Source: Paramacrobiotus richtersi (lineage: Eukaryota > Tardigrada > Eutardigrada > Parachela > Macrobiotidae). From it: a stretch of DNA of 23,135 nt. The notes beneath the pieces are model-generated. The model made no database searches and was not told the origin of the DNA. It was given only the letters and a program-made list of their open reading frames with translations. The DNA is taken from contig JAQGAU010000859.1 of the NCBI GenBank assembly GCA_034698045.1, forward strand, positions 1 through 23,135. Direction: 5' to 3'. Shown here piece after piece: positions 8,999 through 21,280 of the stretch; within the stretch, counting starts at the first letter, position 1, and every line of letters starts with the position of its first letter. A program made the position numbers and the translations under genes.

Positions 8999-9100
8999 GA
9001 TTCACAATTTGACACTAAATAACCTGGAAGCTGTTGATTGATCTACGTTACACAGCTGAAATGCAAACTTTTTAGTGCCGTATTGGGCTTAGACGAGCGT

Positions 9101-9110
9101 GGAACTCCCC
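9101..9110 (-). promoter_or_regulatory. Candidate Rel/NF-kappaB site upstream of the defensin-like gene
   Basis: On the minus strand this reads GGGGAGTTCC, a full match to GGGRNNYYCC, 103-112 bp upstream of the defensin ATG. Rel-type sites control many arthropod defensin genes. The aligned position in copy 3 lacks the site. A TATA-like position homologous to that of copy 3 would lie about 90 bp further upstream, so this site might fall in the leader. A chance match in a few hundred bases is possible. Confidence 0.3.
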
Positions 9111-9260
9111 AACGGTAAAACTGATGTATCGTTATACTCTATGTAGCAAACTGTACCAGTGCAGATCATATCCAGCAAGTTGATTAGCAACCATCCGGTA
9201 TCTTATGCGCTTTATCCTAAAGACAAACACTGCTTTGAGGAATTCGAATCTGCGCGAATG

Positions 9261-9627
9261 CTCAGGGCACAATAATTATGGAGAGCCAATGCCTGCGGAC
9301 TACGGATGAATTGCCATATTACACAGCACTGGTCATTTCAGGCGTTAATATCAAAGCCGAAGCCAAATATCAACACCATGCAGGAACGTTCAGCTCGATG
9401 CTCACTTCCCAAAATTTTGTGAAGTCTATTAATGACAACCACACACGTGCACTCACATTTCGACAATCAGAACATTCAAATGATGAAGATGTTGTACAAT
9501 GACTGAACCAATACACACAACATTCATACGGTAGAGGTAACAGGAATGCTTACCGCGCAAACAAACGCATTTTTAGAAAATGGAACCGGCGTTAAGTTGG
9601 TTGTCGTTCTATAACACCAAAGCACAA
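9261..9627. other. Intergenic, nothing recognised
   Basis: An open frame at 9278-9502 (+) encodes 74 residues with no recognisable feature. No repeat, RNA or regulatory signal was identified. Confidence 0.4.
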
Positions 9628-9955
9628 TTAAGTCCAACAGACCCCATAATTTGGTGAGTTTATAGCGTAAGGTAAATGGAAAATATCTAGGTTTTTCAGT
9701 GTATTAAAGCCGGGGAAGAGATCGCTCAATAAAAAATCCCAAAACGAAGGAAGTAGCGTTGTTTTTGCCATTGCATTGGTGGTACATTTTCCAGTTTCCC
9801 CCTGAACGATAAGTCCCAGTCGTGCAAGATTCAGATATGAGGTGGACGAGACGATGGGCATAAAGATAAACAAAATAAAAATGACTTACGACAAAGACAG
9901 TAGAAGGCAGCGATACTAAATTTATCACAAACAAGAAAATCGTCCACAAAACCAA
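9628..9955 (-). CDS. Possible small secreted protein, two exons
   Basis: The model is exons 9955-9890 and 9801-9628 with an 88-bp intron (TTTGTC|GTAAGT to CGTTCAG|GG). It is in phase and gives 80 residues. The first exon encodes a convincing signal peptide (M-V-L-W-T-I-F-L-F-V-I-N-L-V). The second begins G-E-T-G-K-C and has two cysteines in all. Intron size matches the 84- and 94-bp introns of neighbouring genes. No family is recognised and there is no second copy in the window, so this rests on splice signals alone. Confidence 0.35.
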
Positions 9956-10189
9956 TGAACAGCGCTATTCGTATTGACCGGTTCATGCGCGACTTACAAG
10001 TAGTGGTTGGCGCAGAGGATGTATTTAAAATGAATGATTTACCGCTATGAAAAGCTGATAAAAAAGGCTAACGAATCAAAACTGTTAAATGCAGAAACTT
10101 GTACATACCGGGTGTTTGTGGAACAGACCCGGAAGCAGGCCATTCATGGTCAGAACGGAAGCGATGTTAATCTGGTGAAACTGTGTTTC

Positions 10190-10684
10190 TGTGAATTGCA
10201 AGCTCGGTTTGGATGGATGCAATCAAAATCTACTGTACCTAACTATAGTTTTTAGTCGCCTATCCGGAAATTTACGGAATCGACATAATGTGGATAGGAT
10301 TGGACCATCAGTATGGTTGGTATTCACGGCAGTATTAGGCTCATTGCCAACTACAGACTTCCGTTCCCGCAAAAGGCATCGGTACAAGGCTGTCTACGGA
10401 CGCCGATCCGGCAGTTTTCGGGTTTTGGATCAATGGCAGCGACACAATTTTGGATGACACTGCTCTATTCTTCAAAGTTACGGAAGGTGTGGCGTTCCAG
10501 TTGTTTGTTTCTGGAACAAATTTTGGGGCCGGATATGGAGTAACATTGGAGTTACTGTGTACAACAAAACACGGACAGTGCAGTACACAAAATACGGCTG
10601 CTGTCAAGCCAAATAAAAACAATCGGAAATTTAGCAATCTTTCACATATTCCTTGCCGATAACGACAAGTATCCGATGGTAAGT
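10190..10684 (+). pseudogene. CNNM exon 1 pseudogene (copy 2)
   Basis: The sequence aligns along its length with the intact CNNM exon 1 at 14001-14475. The signal-peptide region and the N-terminal half are split over three frames. From 10450 one frame reads D-D-T-[AG]-L-F-x-K-V-T-E-G-V-A-F-Q-L-F-V, as in the parent, and continues through T-T-K-H-G-Q-C-S-T. Past N-T-A-A the frame is lost again before the splice donor. The downstream CNNM exons are absent, so this is a partial genomic duplicate, not a processed copy. Confidence 0.85.
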
Positions 10685-11120
10685 GACAAGAGTCAAAAGA
10701 CCAACTAGTCCCGTTCGTGCTTCAGATGGCCGACAAGCCCTTCTGACGATTTTCCTGTACAAGATGTATAAGGTAAGAATGAAAATAACTAACTGACAAA
10801 GTTCTTTAATCTTATGCCCGTTACTCCGGATTTATTAATTAAGGAAAGCGAAAGAGTTAAAATGCTTCAGATTAACAATAAATGGGGAAGATTCTGTTTC
10901 CAAAACTTTGATTCTGACTCGCTGGCAACAATTTTCGTTTTCACCTTGTCGTTTGCACAAATGGCAACATTTTACTTGGAATACAGCAGCAAATTATCAA
11001 AATGTTTGTGAAACATGCTATCAAGATATCTCTCGAAACTACTTCACCAAACCAGATTATGATCGATTTTGCAAACTGAATAAAATTTCTGAATTTTCGC
11101 CCCACATTGTCTGCCAGGAA

Positions 11121-11285
11121 CTAGCGCGAGCATGATCATGTGGGTGGAAATCCATTGCAGCTGCCATAACCGCGATGTCGGTCCTCACAATGCTTATTGC
11201 AGTTTGTTTCGTCCAGTGTAGCGTTCTTCATGGGGCACAGTACACTATCCCAGATGACGAGCAGACCTTTTCTGACGGCCGATGA
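11121..11285 (-). pseudogene. Defensin-like pseudogene (copy 2)
   Basis: The mature-peptide region aligns with the intact copy from the K-G-L-L-V-I-W-D segment onward. The first four cysteines and their spacing are kept. The codon for the fifth cysteine is TGA (11136-11138), the next codon also differs, and the sixth cysteine and the terminal TAG remain. Homology stops at about 11285, so the signal peptide and pro-region are missing. Confidence 0.85.
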
Positions 11286-11430
11286 ATGGCGGTAAAGAAT
11301 CTATTGGCTTTGAGGGAACTTAACGAAGATTTGAAATGCTGACGCTGCACAGGAGTTTAGCAGAATCCTTACAGAATTCCGTTCTTTCTGGTGATATCAG
11401 AGCGTGCGGTTGGAACAAATACTAGATTAC

Positions 11431-11646
11431 CTGGGCTACAGTCCTATCATTGCCTTGAAGAAGTTCAACAACTGTAGGAACTGTAACAGAATTATTCATG
11501 ATAAGCAACATGCTGCTGAAGAAGGGTTTCGGTAGCCTGATGTTTCGGGTGCTGGTCAGTCGAATTTTTATAATAAATTCTGTAGGTATCCTACAAATTT
11601 GATTTTCTTTGAATTGAAAAGGCAAATAAATTGTGCCGTCAAGGAT
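11431..11646 (-). other. Orphan exon-like open block
   Basis: This 216-nt block is open in one frame and bounded by a pyrimidine-rich acceptor (TTCTTTTCGTTTCCAG, ending at 11647) and a donor (GCCCAG|GTAATC at 11430). Both boundaries are phase 0. The 72 residues (mixed hydrophobic and polar, one cysteine) match no family I know. No partner exons were found, so it may be a relic. Confidence 0.25.
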
Positions 11647-12014
11647 CTGGAAACGAAAAGAAAGGCATTACTGTGAGGGTCACAGGGGGAGCTTCTTCAA
11701 GGTGGACACATATAAATGGAACAGCCTTCTGTAGTGTATTCCGTTAAAATTTTTTTTCGATGTTTTCCACGAACGTATTAAATGTGCTGAATATAAGGTT
11801 ATTTCTTTGACCATCTGTGGTAGCAGTAGGGAAGTACTTTCTGCCGTTAACATAAATTCACTTTCAGCACTTTTTATTCTCACGTTGTAGGCGTTCTTGT
11901 GAAATCTCTAATTGAGATGCCGCAGCAATTATCAAAAGCTTTGAAAAATTGCTATCAAGATACTTCACACAACTACTTTATATCCAACCAGATTATGATC
12001 GATTCTGCAAATCT

Positions 12015-12384
12015 ATAAAATTTTTGAATCAAGGCCGCGCTTCGATCTGCTTGCCCGGTACGAGCACATGCACGTGATTGGAGTTCCAAGGCAGGTGCCA
12101 AAACCGAGGTGTAGTTCCTCGCAATGCAGTTTGCACTTTGCTTGGTCCAGTGTACCGTTGTTTATGGGACACAGTACATTATTTCACCTGACGAGCAGAC
12201 CTTTCTTGACGGCCGGAATCCGGCCGCCGGATGCTGATCCGGGGAAATACGACCGGCGTCGATTGGGTTCGGAGATGGCTGCTTCACCGTCCTCCGTCAC
12301 ATCCGTGTCCAGATCAGTATCGGCAGAAGCATGCAGGCGGCCCATTGGGCACACTAAAATTACGAACAGTACGTAAACCTGCAT
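12015..12384 (-). pseudogene. Defensin-like pseudogene with intact six-cysteine core (copy 3)
   Basis: The signal peptide is well preserved (ATG at 12384, M-Q-V-Y-V-L-F to G-R-L-H-A). The acidic pro-region contains a 1-nt and an 11-nt insertion that together restore the frame but change the residues between. A TGA at 12184-12186 then stops translation just before the mature region. Beyond it, in the same frame, all six cysteine codons and their exact spacing are retained. The normal stop is lost, so that frame runs on to about 12015. It is called a pseudogene, though a single nonsense change could also be polymorphic or a sequencing error. Confidence 0.75.
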
Positions 12385-12501
12385 GGCATTAAATTCTAGT
12401 CTAAATAATTTGAAATCTGTGGGCCCCTACGTTACGCCGTTGAATGTAAATTATTTACTGCCGCGTTAAACTGAGAGTTACCAAACTGGAACCAGCCGAT
12501 A

Positions 12502-12508
12502 ATTTATA
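12502..12508 (-). promoter_or_regulatory. TATA-like element of defensin copy 3
   Basis: On the minus strand this reads TATAAAT, 118 bp upstream of the copy 3 ATG. The aligned position in copy 1 reads CATAAGA. Placement fits a core promoter with a leader of about 90 bp, but the transcription start is unknown. Confidence 0.35.
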
Positions 12509-12570
12509 CGCTGCAACCGTAAGACAAGCACTGCTGAATAAGATTCAAATCAGCGAGCATGCTCACAATC

Positions 12571-14030
12571 AGGTCAAAGTAACTCAGATTCGCACTCCTG
12601 ATAACAATGTAACGGAACACAACGTAACAAATGCACACACAAACAGAAACATGCCTAAAAGTATGCGGTCAGCGGTGCCTGTGCGGACGCGGTTGCAAAG
12701 AAGACAGCCGAAACGGAAGTACATCAGAGCGAAGGACCTTACATACAAATGATATAAGAATAAGATGAACGTTAGTGTCCTGCAAGCAACCTTAAGATAC
12801 ATGCACCTAATGCTTTTTTGTTCGTGCGCATCAATAATGACGCTTTGAGGTCCGCAGTATTAGCACCAGCTAGCGCGAAGTTAGCAATGTCTTTTTATCT
12901 GCGTAAACAGATTTATACAATTACGGCAGTTTGTTTCTGAACTGCTATTAGCCGTTAAACGGACAAGCGTCCCACTCGTTTATAACACGTACCGATGATG
13001 AACGGGGGTTCAGGATGTTAAACTCAAATGAGCTGGCCTGATATGTGACATCCAGACTCTGTACTGCGTATTTATGACGTATTTTCAGTCATTTATCTAT
13101 ATCGTCTTCTGCGATAATATTAGTGCATTACTGACTAAATCATATTTCCGGTTCGTAAACAAACAGGCAAGCATTTCAAGTACATATGATGCAGCTGTGC
13201 GGATTTTATCTCTTTTGCCTTAATACTAGTGCTTGTATGTTCACTTCCTGGACTTTTTCCACAAAGTGAATACTTGCGGATTTGTAACAAAAAATGCTAT
13301 ACATTGTTTGTGATACGAAGTATGGAACAGATATCAACGCGGGGTTGGACAACGCAGCCGCAGAGGTAGGATTATGCAACAAACGGCACCTAGCCTATCA
13401 AACTAAGCTGCGTGTATGTTGATTTCCATCCATCACTCAGCAAACGCTGCGTTTGCAGTCTTTTCCATAGGTAATTTTCTTATCGTTATCTGTGTTCACT
13501 TTGTGCATCGTAATTGATCAGCTACATAACAACCGGATGTTAACTGATTACCCAGAAGACTTATCTAATTACTCCAGTTGTCAGCAGCTAGCTGTATGAT
13601 GTAGGAAGGCCTAAGGCTTACTAAAGCTTTATGTTATCGGTTTGTTTTGATTTTTTCCACTTGTGATTGGGCAGCTACAGCCCACAAGAAACATTTTCAT
13701 CTTCAAATATTATTTGGTTTTTCTTAGCAGATTTTTTCTTGGTGTTTTTTCATTTTTTAGTAGACACTGTAATTACTACGGCTACGGTTTCCATAACCCT
13801 TATTAGGATCGCGATATTACGCTACAGCAGACGCAAGCAGTGAGCGTTTTGGTTCAGTTAACTGGACCTTAACCACATTAAAGTCCCGGTTGGAATTTCT
13901 AGTCGAACGTTCTGCAGCGTTTCTGCACTTTCATCTTAGTGGAATTCCCGTGAACGAAGATCAGAACGGAACGGTGCTAATCTGGTGAAGCTTTAATTCT
14001 GTGAATCGGAACCAAAATTTCTCGCTTTGG
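12571..14030. other. Intergenic region upstream of the CNNM gene
   Basis: About 1.4 kb without a supportable gene; the frame at 12584-12802 (-) looks like chance. The 13720-13770 stretch is T-rich. The last 80-100 bp before the CNNM start are also present in copy 2 and may hold CNNM leader sequence. No TATA box or other motif stands out. Confidence 0.5.
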
Positions 14031-18171
<4,141 letters not shown>

Positions 18172-18775
18172 TAGTCAGACTGTTTCGTTGAGATAACTTT
18201 CGCGCAGGTATTTTTGTTAAAAATTGCAGCTTCGTATGAGTTTTTCATTTGGTTACTGTACTGTACAATACAACTAATTTTGGTCTTCCCGGGTAATCCA
18301 AAGGATAATTGTTGTCTACAGTTTTATTTCTGTGATACGAGCTGTTGTGATTCTTTTAGTCTGTCCGTCGTAGATTTTAATTTGTGAGTACAGTAAGTTA
18401 TAAAGAAATTGCTGTAAACATATATACACCTGTTTCGCTGTATGCTCGGCAAAAGTATTTAATCATAACTGCCAAAAACTGCAAAGAAACCACATGAGCA
18501 ACGGGTGCTGTACTTATTTATTATTGCTGTAATTACAGTATGTTGAGCATGAGTTGTACATCATATGCCACACTGTTCGAAATGGTAACTACAGCTGCAG
18601 ACATAAGAATCCCAACAAAGTTTCCGTACCAGGCCGACAAACGGGTTACGTTTAGTAATCCGAAATGTTGTCCAATACGGAAACTGTTGCCGTTTTGATG
18701 CGCGCTGCTCTTGTGAAGACGCACCATGTAAGACAGAGTAATTCAAGATAAGATTTGTATGTACACGTACTATGA
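18172..18775. other. CNNM 3' flank
   Basis: This is the probable 3' untranslated region followed by intergenic DNA. No AATAAA was noticed close after the stop. A 64-residue minus-strand frame (18533-18727) contains a hydrophobic segment but no recognised family or splice support. Confidence 0.4.
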
Positions 18776-19070
18776 TAAAGTTATACTTGATCGACCGAAG
18801 CGGAGCGAAGGTTCTCTAAACTCAACACAAAATGAGCTCCTGCTGGTTGGTCGGTAGATAGCCGGAAATTCACTATAATTATTAATATAAAGGAATACTA
18901 TAAAACTAATAAATCAATAATAACAAACTAGTACGGTACTAATAAATTCCACTAAGAAATTATTTACAACAAGAAGTCAATTAATAAAAAATTAATGATC
19001 ATACATTTTTTTGGTCATTCAGTGTTCTCAATCAGCGAGCGCGCACTTTCCTAGTAAAGTTATACTTGAT
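18776..19070. repeat. AT-rich block flanked by 16-bp direct repeats
   Basis: TAAAGTTATACTTGAT occurs at 18776-18791 and again at 19055-19070, with an AT-rich, ORF-free interior. A related TATACTTGATC occurs at about 21168. It may be a small insertion with an expanded target repeat, or a recombination product. No coding capacity is seen. Confidence 0.5.
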
Positions 19071-19679
19071 TATACAGGGAACGGCACCAGCGACAAGGAA
19101 TTTTAGAAGTTCCATTTGAGTATAAAACGACCATGGTGGACGCTACGTCAACCACAGCATTACCGGAAAAATGTGAAAAATGCACATTTTAAAGCATATT
19201 GCACCGGGATGCTCTAAAGAGCAGAACAAGCACCAAAACGATAAAAAACCGATTCAAATATTCTACCGCTCCGACCGCTTTCGGTCAGCTCAGCAATGTT
19301 ATTCGATCTGAATGAGTATGGCTGGAGACAGTTCTCTTTTAAAATGTGTTTTCCTTTTCCGAGTTGGAGATTGTAGTAAAGTAAGTTCAGAATGGATGAT
19401 ATGCAGTGAGCCTTCTGAACTGATCATCTTGAAAGACCGAAACGCCAGCTTACAATTCACAACACCTTTAAGATAACAAAAGCTAAAGGTCGGGTACTGG
19501 TGGCACAGATGAATCTGCGTTTGAGCATGGCCGGCTTACGTAAGTGAATCTTTAAAAAAGAAATTAGCTGCCCGTGATGCAAAACTCATACACTTCTCCT
19601 GAAAAAAGAACAACATTCTGCGTGGCTTTCCTTGGCAATAGTATATAGTTATTACGAGCGCCATTTTAACACTCGTACG
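19071..19679. other. Intergenic, nothing recognised
   Basis: No ORF, RNA gene or repeat that I can support in this stretch. Confidence 0.4.
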
Positions 19680-19694
19680 AGAAACCATCAAATA

Positions 19695-20300
19695 TTAATA
19701 CACCGTTAAAGCACCCAAGCCTTTTCGTTGGTTAACGCCGTCCACCCACCCCGCGGTATTCTGCTTTATGGACCACCAGGCACCGGAAAGCGTTCGCCTA
19801 TGAGGCGAATAAGATCACCTTTCTTTCCGTGTCAGTCGCTGATCTCACGTCAGTGTGGCACGGCGAGTCCGAGAAACGACGCAGAGCACTCTTTGCTACT
19901 GCACGGGCACACAAACCATCGGTCATCGAAGAAATCGACAGCATTTGTGACACACGGAAGGGCGATGGACGCGGCATGGTGAACGTACTTCTCGTACAGA
20001 TGAACGGGATCACCTAAAATTAACAACGATGGTGGTGTTCGGAGCCACGTACGTGCCCTGGCTGCTCGGAAGCTTCGTTCGACGGAGTTTTGAAAAACGT
20101 GGCTATGTTCCGGAAAAGCGCGCGGAGATGTTCCGGCTCAGCTTCGTGGAACGTCTATAGCAGCTAGACGATATTGATCTTCTGCGTCTCACTCGTAAGA
20201 ACTACTAAGACACATTGTTACGCGGGCGCAGACAATGCCGAAGTATGCAGGGAGCCTCTCATGTAGGCAGCCCATCGATCGTTTGCACGAAGCCGAATAT
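19695..20300 (+). pseudogene. VPS4-like AAA ATPase pseudogene, intronless
   Basis: Pieces of one AAA domain occur in order over three frames. They are V-K/H-P-S-L-F (about 19705), Walker A G-I-L-L-Y-G-P-P-G-T-G-K (about 19755), then S-V-A-D-L-T-S-V-W-H-G-E-S-E-K (19829 on). Walker B follows, reading E-E-I-D-S-I-C but missing two upstream residues. Next are V-L-L-V-Q-M-N-G-I-T, F-G-A-T-Y-V-P-W, the arginine-finger region R-R-S-F-E-K-R, E-M-F-R-L, D-D-I-D-L-L-R-L-T-R-K, and A-D-N-A-E-V-C-R-E. Order and motifs match VPS4, the ATPase that disassembles ESCRT-III, better than other AAA subfamilies I can recall. Deletions after the Walker A lysine, several frameshifts and in-frame stops exclude function. 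No intron interrupts the homology, which would suit a processed copy, but no poly(A) tail is evident. Confidence 0.8.
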
Positions 20301-21213
20301 TTTTGACCTGTTCCCAACCCGAATGTCAGTAGCCCGCATCGCCGACTTTGGAAACTGTGCCACCATGGCAGAAAGGTGCAGCCAGGATGTCTTTCGAGCG
20401 TGTTGAGGACGGGATATGTTTAGCTTTGCCAGTGACCTATGATGGACGTTAACGCATCGCTGTACACGTGTAAAGCGACTCGGAGGGTGTAAGGTAGGTG
20501 CAGAGTCTGCGCTGCAGACTCGTGCAGACTGGTTACTAGAATAGCTTCAAATAATTGTTAGCTTGAGGCAAATCGCGTCACCTAGTGACGGAGCTTGCCT
20601 CAAACTTGTTTTGGACTGTTGCTGTGCCTCAAAATATCTGTACATCATACCAACAGTTTGCCTACCAACACGCTTTATGATCGAACGCTTCGCAGTTCTC
20701 AGCAGCTCAGCCGTATGGGTCGACTCAGGTTCTTGGGGTTTTTGAATTTGAGCTGCAAAAACTTGATTGCATGGTAACATTACTGTACTTTTCCCTGGGA
20801 TATAACTGTTACCGCTGCATTGGGCCACCTGCCTAGTTCCTTGCCACAGTTGTGCGCTCCACTGTCATTGTGAGCACTCATCGAACGTAGAAGATCCAAA
20901 TTAGCAGCTGGAATGACAGAGAACTCGCGTACCCCAGCTGGGCATATGAACTATCAGAATGGCATTTCGAGGCTCACACATCTGGTCGGCGGTATGCTGA
21001 GGGAACGCATGAAAATATTTCGCACCATTTTGCTGTGTTTGCCTCTCGTTCAAACTTGCAGTTCATTGGCCCATTGGGATTCTGTTCTTGCACATTTCAC
21101 AAAGTTCCATTAACGGTAAAGTTTTTGTATTCTCTCCAGCACCCCTGATTTCACCATTGAACCAGAGTATACTTGATCAATGCATCAGAAATAACCTGGC
21201 AGATCATGAGAAG
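20301..21213. other. Mostly non-coding stretch with a possible transposase-like relic
   Basis: A minus-strand frame at 20547-20828 contains a basic helical segment (R-T-A-K-R-S-I-I-K-R-V-G-R-Q) followed by Y-R-Y-F-E-A-Q-Q-Q-S-K. It vaguely recalls the N-terminal DNA-binding part of some DDE transposases. The resemblance is too weak for a call. A short hairpin (20563-20603) overlaps its end. Nothing else was recognised. Confidence 0.3.
20563..20603. repeat. Two-step hairpin
   Basis: The outer arms TTGAGGCAA (20563-20571) and TTGCCTCAA (20595-20603) pair perfectly. The inner arms CGTCAC (20576-20581) and GTGACG (20585-20590) pair around a 3-nt loop, with a 4-by-4 internal mismatch between. No function is known. 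Confidence 0.65.
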
Positions 21214-21280
21214 GCGAATGGTAATAATTTCAGTTAGCATTGGCGAGTCATAATAAGTAATTGAAATTATTACCATTCGC
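21214..21280. repeat. Perfect 19-bp inverted repeat with 29-nt loop
   Basis: The arms GCGAATGGTAATAATTTCA (21214-21232) and their exact complement (21262-21280) would form a strong hairpin. Nothing coding surrounds it. It may be a foldback or short terminal-inverted-repeat element, or a small RNA hairpin. Confidence 0.8.

Larger units (their letters stand above)
8184..9260 (+). repeat. Copy 1 of the CNNM-defensin duplication unit
   Basis: The order is: tail of CNNM exon 1 with its splice donor (TTTGTAAGTAACAAGAGT at about 8248, parent GTTGGTAAGTGACAAGAGT), the start of intron 1, an open spacer (8370-8672), the intact antisense defensin-like gene (8696-8998), and its upstream flank. That flank matches copy 3 up to about 9260, with anchors CTACGTTAC, TAGTGCCG and ATTCGAATCTGCGCGAATGCTCA. 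The CNNM portion here is only a remnant. Confidence 0.8.
10125..11290 (+). repeat. Copy 2 of the CNNM-defensin duplication unit
   Basis: This is the longest copy. It starts with sequence matching the region just upstream of CNNM exon 1 (GGTCAGAACGGAAGCG at 10149, parent GATCAGAACGGAACGG at about 13959). It continues through the whole of CNNM exon 1, the GTAAGTGACAAGAGTCAAAAG donor region (about 10680), the spacer, and an antisense defensin fragment ending near 11285. Alignment to CNNM holds at nucleotide level despite frameshifts. Confidence 0.85.
11875..12570 (+). repeat. Copy 3 of the CNNM-defensin duplication unit
   Basis: This copy lacks the CNNM exon. It begins within the spacer (GCAGCAATTATCAAAAGC at about 11922, copy 2 GCAGCAAATTATCAAAATG) and continues through the antisense defensin and its upstream flank to about 12570, where AGATTCAAATCAGCGAGCATGCTCA matches copy 1. 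Confidence 0.8.

Noticed and set aside
10341-10637. Minus-strand frame with a signal-like start
   Set aside because: Antisense to the duplicated CNNM exon 1, whose homology explains the sequence.
12584-12802. Minus-strand hydrophobic 72-codon frame
   Set aside because: It lies beyond the duplicated unit, has no relatives in the window and no supporting signals.
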